Below the pieces are notes generated by a model, which was not told the DNA's origin, searched no databases, and saw nothing but the letters and a program-made list of their open reading frames with translations. A DNA stretch of 64,000 bases from CAWFPR01 sp963817635 (GTDB lineage: Bacteria > Acidobacteriota > Vicinamibacteria > Vicinamibacterales > 2-12-FULL-66-21). The position numbers and the translations under genes are program-made. Location of the stretch: positions 186,001 through 250,000 of the forward strand of contig CAWFPR010000014.1 of assembly GCA_963817635.1 (NCBI GenBank), read 5' to 3'. Shown here piece by piece: positions 55,001 through 63,980 of the stretch (the first letter of the stretch is position 1; each line of letters opens with the position of its first letter).

Positions 55001-56490
55001 AGTCCCGACTCGGCCATGGCGAGCGCCTGCAGGAGCGCCTTCGCCTTGTCGCGCGTTTCCTCGTATTCCGCTGCGGGGTTCGAATCCGAGACGATGCCGG
55101 CGCCTGCCTGCACCCGCGCGCGACCGTTGCGAATCGTGATGGTCCGGATCGCGATGCAGAAATCCAGGTTGCCGGCGAAGTCGATGTAGCCGACCGCGCC
55201 GGCGTAGATGTCGCGGCGGGTCGGCTCCAGCTGCGACAGGATCTCCATGGCGCGGATCTTCGGCGCGCCCGAGACCGTGCCGGCCGGAAAGCAGGCGACG
55301 AGGGCATCGAGGTGATCCCGATCGCCGGCGAGGCGCCCATCGACGGTCGAGACCAGGTGCATGACGTGCGAGTAGCGCTCCAGGGCCATGTACTGCGGCA
55401 CGCGCACGGATCCGAACTCGCACACCCGCCCGAGGTCGTTGCGCCCGAGGTCCACGAGCATGACGTGCTCGGCGCGCTCCTTTTCGCTGCGCTTCAGCTC
55501 CTCGGCCATGCGCAGGTCATCCTCCTCGCTCGTGCCGCGCGGACGCGTCCCGGCGATCGGATGGGTTTCGACGTGCGGGCCTTCGACGCGCACGAGCATT
55601 TCTGGCGACGAGCCCACGATGGACAGCCCGCCGATGCGCATGAAGTACATGTACGGCGACGGGTTGACGTGTCGCAGGGCCCGGTAGACCGTGAACGGGT
55701 CGGCGCGGACGTCGGCCTCGAACCGCTGTGAGAGGACGGCCTGGTAGATGTCCCCCGCGGCGATGTGCTCCTTGATCGTCCGGACGCCCGACTCGAACTG
55801 CTCGCGGGGCATGTTCGAGACGAAGTCGGGGGCGCCGCCGGTTCCGGCGTCGGCGTGCGAAAGTCCCCGTTCGAGTTCGCGCTCGAGGAACTGGATCTTC
55901 GCGCAGGCGAACTGGTAGAGCGCCTGCAGATCGTCGTCGGCCGTCACCCGGGCGTTGGCGATGATCAGGATGCGGTGCTTGACGTGATCGAAGGCGAGGA
56001 CCGTGTCGAACAGCATGAACGCGGCCTCGTCCTCCGCGCTCTCCGGCGCGGCGTTCCACGTTGCCCGCTGCCAGGTTGCCTCCAAGGCCGATTCGAAGAC
56101 CGGCGAGGCGTCGTAGGCGAGGAAGCCGACCGCGCCGCCGGTGAACCGCGGCAATCCGGGCACGAAAGGCGACTGGAATTCGGCCATCAGCTTGCGAAGC
56201 GCCGGGACGAACGGCTCGTCGCTCGCGGTCGTGACGCCGGAGCGATCGACGATGGTGCGCCCTTGGCGCTGGCGCAGCACGAGGAAGGGGTCCTTTCCCA
56301 GGAAGGAGTACCGCGCCACCCGCTCGCCGCCTTCGACGCTCTCGAAGAGGAACGCGTAGTCGGAATGCTCCGCGATCTTCAGAAAGGCCGAAACCGGCGT
56401 GAGCAAGTCGGCGATGATCTCCTTCACGACCGGCACGAACGTGCCGCGCCGTGCCAGATCGACGAATTCCTCGAACGTCGTTTGTTTCAC
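54997..56490 (-). CDS. trpE: Anthranilate synthase component I
   Basis: A 497-residue chorismate-binding enzyme and the first committed step to Trp. The N-terminal part (LTPVSAFLKI and SFLESVEGGERVARYSF-like sequence) forms the feedback site for Trp. The catalytic domain has GDIYQAVLSQRF, NPSPYMYFM, GSSPEMLVRV, PIAGTRPRG, AEHVMLVDLGRNDLGRV and FPAGTVSGAPKIRAMEI. The frame is intact. The GTG at 56488-56490 overlaps the aroDE stop. Confidence 0.96.
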   Translation of the reverse strand: MKQTTFEEFVDLARRGTFVPVVKEIIADLLTPVSAFLKIAEHSDYAFLFESVEGGERVARYSFLGKDPFLVLRQRQGRTIVDRSGVTTASDEPFVPALRKLMAEFQSPFVPGLPRFTGGAVGFLAYDASPVFESALEATWQRATWNAAPESAEDEAAFMLFDTVLAFDHVKHRILIIANARVTADDDLQALYQFACAKIQFLERELERGLSHADAGTGGAPDFVSNMPREQFESGVRTIKEHIAAGDIYQAVLSQRFEADVRADPFTVYRALRHVNPSPYMYFMRIGGLSIVGSSPEMLVRVEGPHVETHPIAGTRPRGTSEEDDLRMAEELKRSEKERAEHVMLVDLGRNDLGRVCEFGSVRVPQYMALERYSHVMHLVSTVDGRLAGDRDHLDALVACFPAGTVSGAPKIRAMEILSQLEPTRRDIYAGAVGYIDFAGNLDFCIAIRTITIRNGRARVQAGAGIVSDSNPAAEYEETRDKAKALLQALAMAESGL

Positions 56491-57975
56491 CGTTCTCCCC
56501 TGCTTTCAGCACCCGGTATCTCGTGACCCGCCGCGCGGGCGGCCGCGGCGCGCATCAGCCCGACGGGTGGCCGCTGACCCGTCCAGAGCTCGAACTGGCG
56601 CTCGGCCTGCGCCACGAGCATCTCGATCCCGCCGATCGCCAGACACCCGGCCTCCCTGGCGGCGCGCAGCAGCGGCGTGTGTTCCGGCAGGTACACCAGG
56701 TCGAACACGATCTCGCCGTCGAGGTCGAGCCGATCGACCTCGAGGCCCTCGGTTGCCGGCGTCGCGTTGACGAGCACGTCCCAACTGCCTGGCCGCGGCG
56801 GCCAGGTCCCCACGCGTCCATCGGCGAGCCTGGCGGTTTCGGCGGCCGCTTCCGGCCGTCGCGCCGACACGGTCACCGACGCGCCCTCGCTACCGAGCGC
56901 CACCACGACCGCCCGCGCCGCGCCGCCCGTGCCGAGCACCGTCGCGCGCGTGCCTTTCAGCGTCAGCCGGCCTGCCAGCGGCGCCAGAAATCCCGCGACG
57001 TCGGTGTTCGCGCCGAGCCAGCGTCCTTCCCGAACGACGAGGGTGTTGATCGCCCCGACGCGTCGCGCCAGGGGATCGGCCTCCTGCACCCTGGCGAGCA
57101 GATCGACCTTGAACGGCGCTGTAATGCTCGCCCCGTGCAGCCCGATCGCGCGCGCGAAGGTGACGAAGTCGTCGACGTCGGTTGCCTGGAGGGGGACGTA
57201 GACCGCGTTCAAACCCAGCGCCGCGAACGCGGCATTGTGCATGAGGGGCGAGAGCGAGTGCATCACGGGCGATCCGACGACGCCGAAGATGGCGGCGTCG
57301 CCCTTGATTCTCCGGAACCGGAACTCGCTCAGCAGCCGTTCGGCGGGGAGCTGGCCCGGCGCCACCCCGTCGCCGGCGTACGTCCATCGGTTGCCGAAAC
57401 GCGCGGCGAGCACTCGCGAGGCGACGCCGGGATCCCCCATCGCCACCAGGACGTGCCCGTTCTCGTCGCCGGGGGCCGAGAAGTCCGGGCATTGCGAAAT
57501 CGCGAGCAGCGGAACCATGTCCGACAGCCGGCGGGCTTCGATCGCGATCTTGACGATCTCGGCTCCCGTTGCGCGCATCTCGCGGGCCTGCTGAGCCAGG
57601 TCGGCCGGAACGGGTCCGTAGGCATGCATCGACACGACGACGCCCCGGCCGCCGCGGCGCTTCAGCAGGGCTGGCGCGAATGCCGCGCGGTGCTCGACAT
57701 CGACGAACTCCGCACCGGCATCGAGGGCGGCCGCAAGAATCCGCTCGCGCTCCTCCTCGGTGCCCCGGAAGCCGCCTCCCTCCCATGCGGCCCGACAGGT
57801 GACGACCACAGGCCGCCGGCGGCCTTCGATCGCGCCGAGGGGATCGGGAGCAATCGACCGAATCGAGCCGCAATTCGACCAGATCCGCCTGGAGGGCCGC
57901 GGTATCGCGAGCCCGCCGGAGCGCCTCCATGGTCGGCGCCGTGACAGCGACACAAAGTTGCGGATCGCGCATCAT
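56487..57975 (-). CDS. aroDE: Bifunctional 3-dehydroquinate dehydratase / shikimate dehydrogenase, frameshifted
   Basis: A fusion of type I AroD and AroE, about 496 residues, for two successive shikimate-pathway steps. AroD part: LCVAVTAPTMEALRRARD and DLVELRLDSV, then VVVTCRAAWEGG, VSMHAYGP (catalytic His) and GAEIVKIAIEA (Schiff-base Lys). AroE part from about residue 230: GVVGSPVMHSLSPLMHN, GASITAPFKVDLL (catalytic Lys), GANTDVAGF and the NADP loop VLGTGGAARAV. The slip near 57855 joins LDSV to the next frame. Two adjacent ATG codons start at 57975. The terminator of the leader ends immediately upstream. Fusions of this kind are familiar from plants and some bacteria. Confidence 0.93.
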
Positions 57976-58016
57976 GAAAATAGAAAAGCCTCCTCAGCGT
58001 TGGCTGAGAAGGCTTT
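57976..58016 (-). terminator. Intrinsic terminator of the aromatic operon leader (attenuator 3:4 stem)
   Basis: On the minus strand AAAGCCTTCTCAGC (58016-58003), loop CAAC, then GCTGAGGAGGCTTT (57998-57985) form a 14-bp stem with one G-U pair, followed by TCTATTTTC and the aroDE ATG. The U-rich tail is on the leftward side only, so it works towards the operon. Its 5' arm can pair instead with the leader segment 58067-58058. Confidence 0.88.
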
Positions 58017-58046
58017 CAGAATCCTCGTTCCCGCGGGTTGATGCGG

Positions 58047-58142
58047 TTAGCGGATTGCCCCCTCAGCGCGCACGTACCACCACCAATAAGAGGCCGAGGC
58101 CCCAAACGGGCGATACGACTGGCGCTGAAGGTGCAACGTCAA
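58047..58142 (-). CDS. trpL: Aromatic-rich leader peptide of the trp/aro attenuator
   Basis: A 31-codon frame that ends with TAA at 58049-58047. Its C-terminal part reads SYRPFGASASYWWWYVRAEG: three consecutive TGG codons at 58085-58077, Tyr on both sides, one more Tyr and one Phe upstream. The only in-frame starts are TTG codons at 58142-58140 and 58136-58134. The first lies ten bases after the -10 box, so translation would be nearly leaderless. Segment 1 (CCTCGGC, 58099-58093) can pair with segment 2 (GCTGAGG, 58067-58061), and segment 2 with segment 3 of the terminator. Stalling at the Trp codons would mask segment 1 and free segment 2, the classical antitermination logic. The start codon is the weakest part of the call. 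Confidence 0.8.
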   Translation of the reverse strand: MTLHLQRQSYRPFGASASYWWWYVRAEGAIR

Positions 58143-58152
58143 AACAGATGTG

Positions 58153-58182
58153 ACAATAACAGAGCCGCCGGCAGGGTGTCAA
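58153..58182 (-). promoter_or_regulatory. Promoter of the aromatic amino acid operon
   Basis: On the minus strand TTGACA (58182-58177), an 18-base spacer, then TATTGT (58158-58153). The expected start of transcription is near 58146, which gives a leader of about 170 bases containing the leader ORF and the terminator. It is back to back with the rightward promoter at 58213-58241. Confidence 0.78.
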
Positions 58183-58212
58183 TTTCCCAGTCGATATTCT
58201 CTCGCGTTCTCC

Positions 58213-58241
58213 TTGACCCGCAAGCAGTTAGCTCTTATAAA
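58213..58241 (+). promoter_or_regulatory. Promoter of the S55-peptidase gene, leaderless architecture
   Basis: TTGACC (58213-58218), a 17-base spacer, then TATAAA (58236-58241), followed after six bases by the ATG at 58248. The predicted transcription start coincides with the start codon. Confidence 0.78.
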
Positions 58242-58247
58242 CAGATC

Positions 58248-60152
58248 ATGACCCCGTCCATCCGCCACGTCCGTCCGTCTGCTTCAGTCGCGGCCTGCGC
58301 GGCGCTGGCCGTGGTTGTCCTGTGGTTTGCCCCCCTGCCGGCCACCACGAGGCTGATGCCCGTCGAGGAGGTGAAGCCGGGGATGACCGGCGTCGGACGG
58401 ACGGTGTTCGAAGGCACGGAACTCCAGGAATTCACGGCTCATATCCTGGGGGTCCTCCGGAACGTACAGGGGCCGCGACGCAACCTGATTCTTGCCCGTC
58501 TCGAGGGTGGGCCGCTGGCCGATACGGGCGTCGCCGCCGGAATGAGCGGCAGTCCCGTCTACATCGACGGGCGCCTCGTCGGGGCCGTGTCGTACTCGAT
58601 CGGCTCGTTCCCGAAGGAGGCCATCGCCGGGATCACGCCGATCGGCGAGATGATCGACGCGACCGAGATGTCCAGACGCACATCGACCCGCCAGGCACGC
58701 ATCGCGCTGCCGATCACGCGCGACGGGCTGGCCGCCGCGCTCAGCGCGGCCTACGCGCGCGTAGCTCCATTCGCGGCGCGCCCGTCCGACGTGCAGGTGA
58801 CCGGGATGACGGCGTCGTACGGGTCCCAGCTCGGCGCGATGCTGCGGCCGATCGCGACGCCGCTCGTAATGAGCGGATTCGAGCCCGGCACGCTCGACTT
58901 CCTGTCGGAGGCCTTCCGCGAGGCGGGGTTCCAGCCGGTGCTCGGCGGCGCCGGAGGCCAGGCGGCGGCCGAGGTCGCCAGGATGGCGGGGCCGCTGCGT
59001 GAGGGCGATGCCATAGGTGTGTCGCTCGTCGGCGGCGACCTCGAGATGGGGGCGACCGGCACCATCACGCACATCGACGGCGAACGGATCTACGCCTTCG
59101 GCCACCCGTTCTTCAGCCTGGGCCCGACCGAACTGCCGATGACGCGGGCCTACGTCTACGCAATGCTCCCGAGCCTCTCCTCGTCGTTCAAGATCTCGAG
59201 CATGGGTGAGGTCATCGGGACGATGCAGCAGGATCGGGCCACGGCAATCGCGGGAACGCTCGGCAAGGATCCGCGCGTGATTCCGATGAACGTCACCCTG
59301 CAATCGACGCGCGCCGACGGGGCGTCGGCGAATCGCAGTTTCAAGCTCTCCGTCGCCAACGATCAGGTCTTCACTCCCCTCATCGCCTACGTCGCGCTCG
59401 CCAACACGCTGACCGCCTACGAGCGGCAGTTCGGCGATGCCACGTTCGCGATCGCGAGCCGCGCCCACATCAAGGGGCACGACGACCTGACCCTCGAGGA
59501 TGTCTTCACCGGGGAGAATGCCAGCATCACGGCGGCGACCGCCATCGCCGGACCCCTTACGATGCTGCTCGCCAACGATCTCGAACCGATCACGATCGAC
59601 TCCATGGACGTCACGATTTCGACGAGCGAGACTGCCCGTACCGTGCGGATCGAGCGCGTCTGGCTCGACGAGGTCCGCCCGCGTGCGGGGCGCACCGTGC
59701 CGCTCAAGATTCTGACCCGCAGCTACCGCGGCGAAGAGACAATCTCGACGGTTCCCATCGCGATTCCCGCGAACGTGTCCGGCCCCCTGACGCTGCTCGT
59801 GACCGACGGCCGGCAGTTGAACGCAATCGAACAGCGCGACCTCCAGCGCTCGGTCCAGCCGCAGAGCGTCTCGCAGATGATTCGCGTGCTGAACGACACC
59901 CATCGCAGCAACCGCATCTACGTGCGCCTCCTGAGCGGGACGCCGGGCGCCGTCGTCAACGGCGAGGCGATGACGGCCCTGCCCCCCTCGGTGCTCGCCG
60001 TGCTGGAGTCCGGGAGCAACGGCGGAAGCTTCACGCCGATTCGCAGCGCGCCGGTCGGCGAATGGGATCTGCCGATGGACTCCGCGGTCACCGGGTCGCG
60101 CGTCCTGGCAATCGACGTCGAGGCACGCGCGCCCTCCGGCGGCGGCCGCTGA
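58248..60152 (+). CDS. SpoIVB-type (S55) serine peptidase domain protein, exported
   Basis: A 634-residue protein. A signal/anchor helix lies at residues 10-30 (SVAACAALAVVVLWFAPLPA). The S55 domain follows: PVEEVKPGMTGVGRTVFEGT, then the catalytic Ser motif GMSGSPVYIDGRLVGAVSY near residue 102. IYAFGHPFFSLGPTELPM is a second conserved S55 segment. The remaining C-terminal 300 residues are beta-rich and not assigned. Such proteins in Acidobacteria are large secreted relatives of the Bacillus sporulation protease; their substrates are unknown and sporulation is not implied. The start is fixed by the promoter just upstream. A beta-propeller gene follows 39-52 bases later. Confidence 0.85.
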   Translation: MTPSIRHVRPSASVAACAALAVVVLWFAPLPATTRLMPVEEVKPGMTGVGRTVFEGTELQEFTAHILGVLRNVQGPRRNLILARLEGGPLADTGVAAGMSGSPVYIDGRLVGAVSYSIGSFPKEAIAGITPIGEMIDATEMSRRTSTRQARIALPITRDGLAAALSAAYARVAPFAARPSDVQVTGMTASYGSQLGAMLRPIATPLVMSGFEPGTLDFLSEAFREAGFQPVLGGAGGQAAAEVARMAGPLREGDAIGVSLVGGDLEMGATGTITHIDGERIYAFGHPFFSLGPTELPMTRAYVYAMLPSLSSSFKISSMGEVIGTMQQDRATAIAGTLGKDPRVIPMNVTLQSTRADGASANRSFKLSVANDQVFTPLIAYVALANTLTAYERQFGDATFAIASRAHIKGHDDLTLEDVFTGENASITAATAIAGPLTMLLANDLEPITIDSMDVTISTSETARTVRIERVWLDEVRPRAGRTVPLKILTRSYRGEETISTVPIAIPANVSGPLTLLVTDGRQLNAIEQRDLQRSVQPQSVSQMIRVLNDTHRSNRIYVRLLSGTPGAVVNGEAMTALPPSVLAVLESGSNGGSFTPIRSAPVGEWDLPMDSAVTGSRVLAIDVEARAPSGGGR

Positions 60153-60204
60153 GCGGTGTCTTTGCCACGCCTTTCTGCTAACGTTCACCTCATGCGCAAA
60201 TTTC

Positions 60205-62463
60205 TTGGTCACGGTCCGGGCCAGCGTCCGGCGGCGCCGTTCCGGTCTGTCTCGCGCGGCGATCGCCGTCGCCATTGCCGGCGCCTGCTGGGCCGGGGCT
60301 TCGGCTGCGGTGCCGACGTTCTGGACCGTATCGACACAACCCGACTTCCTCAAGGGCGACGTCGAGGATCTGTCGATCGACAGCGACGGCCGTCTGTTCC
60401 TGGGGCCCACGGCGTCGCTCGTCGCCGAAACCGCGGCGCCGTTTCTCTGGACCGTCACGGCTGGCCAGAACGGCGTGCTCTGGGCCGGGAGCGGCAACGA
60501 AGGCCAGGTCCTCAGGATCGCGGGCGACGGCAAAGTGACCACGTTCTTCGACGCCCCCGAGCTCGAGGTGCACGCGCTCGCCGCGGCTCCCCGCGGCGGC
60601 CTGTATGTCGGCACGTCGCCGGACGGGAAGATCTACCACGTGTCGGCCGATGGGTCGTCGACGACGCTGTTCGATCCCGAGGACCGGTACATCTGGGCAC
60701 TGGCGGTCGACGCCGGCGGGAACGTGTTCGCCGCCACGGGCGACAAGGGAATCATCTACAAGATCACGCCTGACGGAAAGGGTGCGCCTTTCTACAAGAC
60801 GAACGCCGGCAACGTCGTCTCGCTCGCCTTCGCCCCGAACGGCGATCTCGTGGCGGGAACCGAATCACCCGGGCGCGTTTTCCGCATCAATCCGGCCGGC
60901 AACGCCTTCGTGCTCCTCGATTCGCCGTTCCGCGAGATCCACGCCGTGCGGCTGGCCGCCGACGGAACGATCTACGCGGTCGCGGTCAACGGCGGCCAGG
61001 GCGGCGACAGCCGGGCGACCGACCAGCCGGCGCAGCCCGCGCAGGAAGCGGCCCGTCCTCCGGTTCCATCGGTATCGACCGAGATCACCACGATTTCCGT
61101 CGTGGACAGCGGCGTCACCGGCGCATCGACGCAGGCCCATCCCACGCGCCGTCAGGGCAGGGGCGCCATCTACCGCATCCGGCCCGACGGGTTGTGGGAT
61201 GCGCTGTGGGACTCGGGCGACGACGCGCCGTACGATCTCGTGATCGAGCCGGACAACAGCCTGCTCGTCGGAACGGGCACGGAGGGGAAGATCTTCCGCG
61301 TCAGCGGCGAGCCGGCTCGCGCAACCCTCCTGGCTCGCGCGAGCGCCAAGCAGGTCACCGCCCTCCTGCGGGAGCCGACCGGACGCGTCGTCGGCGTGAC
61401 CAGCAATCCCGGGAAGCTGTTCGCACTGTCGCCTGGCCCTGCGAAGCGCGGCGCCTACGATTCGGACGTACGCGACGCCGGCAACGTGGCCACGTGGGGT
61501 GTCATCCGGTGGCGCGCCGCGACCAACGGCGGCCGGGTGGAAGTATTCACCCGCAGCGGCAACACGGCGACCCCCGACGATACCTGGAGCCGATGGTCCA
61601 GTGCCTACACCGACGCCGGCGGCGAGCAGATCACGAGCCCGAACGCCCGCTACCTTCAGTGGCGGGTCGTCCTGACGACGGACACGACGAGCGGCCCCGT
61701 GCTGACATCGGTGACGACGTCCTACCTGCCCCGCAACGTCCGCCCGGAAGTCACCTCCATCACGGTGCACCCGGCCGGCACGGTGTTCCAGCGTCCGTTC
61801 TCGACCGGTGAGACCGAAATCGCCGGGTTCGAGGAGAACACATCGGACGGCCGGCCCGCGAGCCAGGCGGCGGCCGGCGCGCAGCAGGGCCCGGCGCCTG
61901 CCCTCGGCCGGCGCATCTACCAGAAGGGGCTCCAGACGTTCGTGTGGAAGGCCGAGGACGACAACGACGACAAGCTCCAGTACGACGTGCTCTACCGCCG
62001 CGAGGGCGAGACGACCTGGAAGCTGCTTCACAGCGGGCTGTGGGATCCGATTTTCGTGTGGGACACGACGTCGGTCCCGGACGGAACCTACCTCGTGAAA
62101 ATCGCCGCGTCCGACGCGCCATCCAACGCGCCGGGCGCCGCCCTCGTCGGAGAGCTCGAGAGCGTCAGCTTCGATATCGACAACACGCCGCCCCGGATCG
62201 AGCTGCGCGCGCCGGTCCGCGTGGGCGGGCGGACGACGGTCGGTTTCGCCGTGGTGGATGCGCAGTCGCCCGTGCAGCGCGTGGAGTATTCTCTCGACGC
62301 GAGCCGCTGGCGGGTGGTCTATCCGAAGGACGGCATTCCGGATTCGAGGCGGGAGGAATTCGAGGTGACGCTCAGCGACGCGGAGGCGGGTCGCGCCGTG
62401 ATCATCCGCGCAACCGACGTGATGAACAACGTCGCGACCGCCGTCGCCGAAATCACGCGCTAG
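60205..62463 (+). CDS. Exported beta-propeller protein
   Basis: A 752-residue protein. After a signal peptide come five or more propeller-type repeats, each with the pattern DGKIYHVSADGSSTTLFD or NGDLVAGTESPGRVFRI, then an Asp/Ser/Thr-rich region and C-terminal fibronectin-like domains (TFVWKAEDDNDDKLQYDVLY, VEYSLDASRWRVVYPKDG). The visible frame begins at a TTG at 60205, but an ATG at 60192 lies seven bases after a TAACGT box and would give a better start (MRKFL) if one base were slipped between them. It follows the S55-peptidase gene closely and may be co-expressed. Likely an extracellular binding protein; ligand unknown. Confidence 0.75.
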   Translation: MVTVRASVRRRRSGLSRAAIAVAIAGACWAGASAAVPTFWTVSTQPDFLKGDVEDLSIDSDGRLFLGPTASLVAETAAPFLWTVTAGQNGVLWAGSGNEGQVLRIAGDGKVTTFFDAPELEVHALAAAPRGGLYVGTSPDGKIYHVSADGSSTTLFDPEDRYIWALAVDAGGNVFAATGDKGIIYKITPDGKGAPFYKTNAGNVVSLAFAPNGDLVAGTESPGRVFRINPAGNAFVLLDSPFREIHAVRLAADGTIYAVAVNGGQGGDSRATDQPAQPAQEAARPPVPSVSTEITTISVVDSGVTGASTQAHPTRRQGRGAIYRIRPDGLWDALWDSGDDAPYDLVIEPDNSLLVGTGTEGKIFRVSGEPARATLLARASAKQVTALLREPTGRVVGVTSNPGKLFALSPGPAKRGAYDSDVRDAGNVATWGVIRWRAATNGGRVEVFTRSGNTATPDDTWSRWSSAYTDAGGEQITSPNARYLQWRVVLTTDTTSGPVLTSVTTSYLPRNVRPEVTSITVHPAGTVFQRPFSTGETEIAGFEENTSDGRPASQAAAGAQQGPAPALGRRIYQKGLQTFVWKAEDDNDDKLQYDVLYRREGETTWKLLHSGLWDPIFVWDTTSVPDGTYLVKIAASDAPSNAPGAALVGELESVSFDIDNTPPRIELRAPVRVGGRTTVGFAVVDAQSPVQRVEYSLDASRWRVVYPKDGIPDSRREEFEVTLSDAEAGRAVIIRATDVMNNVATAVAEITR

Positions 62464-62482
62464 GTGACATCTCTTGACGAAT

Positions 62483-62512
62483 GCCACGCTGGGCCACGCT
62501 GGGCCACGCTGG
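62483..62512. repeat. Tandem decamer GCCACGCTGG x3
   Basis: Three exact copies of a ten-base unit lie in the 60-base gap between the propeller gene and the convergent anti-sigma gene. No stem of terminator type is clear around it. Confidence 0.75.
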
Positions 62513-62523
62513 CGCGCGGCCTC

Positions 62524-63276
62524 CTAGGATCGGCCCTTCGGTTTCACGGTCGTGTGGGCGACCAGCCACACGAGGTTCACCGCGACGGGCGTGTTGCCGT
62601 ACTGCGCCGGCTCGAGGCGGCTGTCCGACAGCGCGTTGACGATGTCCATGACCTCGGAGCCGCCGTCGTGCTCGTCGTTCAGCAGTTCGAGGCCCGACAC
62701 CCGCCCTTCCTTCGTCACGACCGCCGACATCGCCAGAATCAGGTCGCGCTCGTCGAGCAGCCGGTTCTGCAGCGTCGCGTAGACGACGCCGTTTTCCGGT
62801 ACGCTCGGCACGCGGATATAGCGATCGAGCCGCGCCGGGTTCAGATCCGACCCCGAGGGAGCAGCCATCACCGTGATCATGGCTGCCAGCGAATCGCCGC
62901 GTTCAGGCGATGCGAAGTGCAGCATGCTCAACACGGTGGCGGCGCACATGAAGGTCGCCGCCGTCGAGGCCAGGGCAATCCAGACCAGGTGCAGATCGTC
63001 GAAGGCACGCGCCGTGCGCGCGGTCCACGACTCGTGGGCTTCGGCGCGCATCCGGCTGATCACACCCGGCTGGAGCCCGGTCCAGTCGTCTGCCGGGCCA
63101 GGCGCCGCGGCAAGCCGCAGCGCATCCCCGACCTCCTGAACGTCCGACAGGTCTCGGGCACACGGTGGGCAGTCGTGCAGGTGGCTCTCGACCGCGATTT
63201 GCTCCGGCACGGGCAATTCGCGATCGTAGAAGGCCTGGAGACGCCGCCGCACTGCCGCGCAGGTCAAGAGCGTCAT
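62524..63276 (-). CDS. Anti-sigma factor with zinc-finger (zf-HC2-like) N-terminus
   Basis: A 250-residue protein. The N-terminus LTCAAVRRRLQAFYDRELPV and HLHDCPPCARDL carries the HxxxCxxC zinc motif. A transmembrane helix lies near residues 95-115 (LVWIALASTAATFMCAATVL). The outer part ends with SEVMDIVNALSDSRLEPAQY, similar to a TonB/energy-type C-terminal domain seen in some acidobacterial anti-sigma proteins. Its ATG overlaps the ECF sigma stop as ATGA. Confidence 0.82.
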   Translation of the reverse strand: MTLLTCAAVRRRLQAFYDRELPVPEQIAVESHLHDCPPCARDLSDVQEVGDALRLAAAPGPADDWTGLQPGVISRMRAEAHESWTARTARAFDDLHLVWIALASTAATFMCAATVLSMLHFASPERGDSLAAMITVMAAPSGSDLNPARLDRYIRVPSVPENGVVYATLQNRLLDERDLILAMSAVVTKEGRVSGLELLNDEHDGGSEVMDIVNALSDSRLEPAQYGNTPVAVNLVWLVAHTTVKPKGRS

Positions 63277-63890
63277 ACGTCCCTCAATTGGCCGCGCAGC
63301 GCTTCGCGCGCGCGGGCCAGCCGCGATTTCACCGTGCCAACGGCGATCCCCAGGGAAAACCCGATTTCCTCGTAGCTCAAGCCGTCGATTTCTCGCAGCA
63401 CGATGGCCGTTTTCTGATCGAAAGGCAGCCGTTCAAGCGCCAGGCGCAGGCGTTCGGCGAGCTGCTTCTGCCCGAACAGCCGATCCGGCGCCTCCCGGTT
63501 GCCCGGGTCCGGAAGGTCCCCATGGTCGCGAACATGCTCGTCGAGCGACACCTGCAGCGCGCGGTGCCGTCGCCGCCACCATCGCTGGCGGTTTCGCGCC
63601 TGATTGACCACGATCCGATAAATCCACGTCCGGAGAGCGGACTGCCCACGGAACCCGTGAATTGTCCGGAAAATGCGCAGGAAGACCTCCTGCGACAGGT
63701 CGAGCGCCTCGTTGTGGTCGCCCAGCAGATTCAGCGAGAGCTGGTAGACCATCCGCTGATGCTCGGTGACCAGCTCGGCGCAGGCAACCTCGTCCCGGGC
63801 CGCGCAGCGCTCGATGAGCGCAGCTTCCCGTCCGTCGACATCAGCCCAGGTAATGGATGGAACTGGCTTCACGGTTAGACCTTGTGCCAT
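63273..63890 (-). CDS. ECF-family RNA polymerase sigma factor
   Basis: A 205-residue ECF sigma factor of the RpoE-like kind. Region 2: ACAELVTEHQRMVYQLSLNL, EALDLSQEVFLRIFRTIHGF and TWIYRIVVNQARNRQRWW. Region 4: LERLPFDQKTAIVLREIDG, LSYEEIGFSLGIAVGTVKSR and LARAREALRG. It is coupled to the anti-sigma gene by ATGA. The upstream side is the window end, so further regulation cannot be judged. Confidence 0.93.
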   Translation of the reverse strand: MAQGLTVKPVPSITWADVDGREAALIERCAARDEVACAELVTEHQRMVYQLSLNLLGDHNEALDLSQEVFLRIFRTIHGFRGQSALRTWIYRIVVNQARNRQRWWRRRHRALQVSLDEHVRDHGDLPDPGNREAPDRLFGQKQLAERLRLALERLPFDQKTAIVLREIDGLSYEEIGFSLGIAVGTVKSRLARAREALRGQLRDV

Positions 63891-63980
63891 CTTACCACCC
63901 CTGCCGTTGACCGGCTCTCCGTCCTGTGAGTTTAGAACCCATTGGCGCCCGGAGGTTCCCGTTCGACTAACATGGGCGAT

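Noticed and set aside
58061..58090. T-box-like motif (GGTGGTACGTGCGCG) upstream of aroDE
   Set aside because: It resembles the T-box antiterminator core only in part, and the same bases are better explained as Trp/Tyr codons of a leader peptide with matching 1-4 pairing segments.
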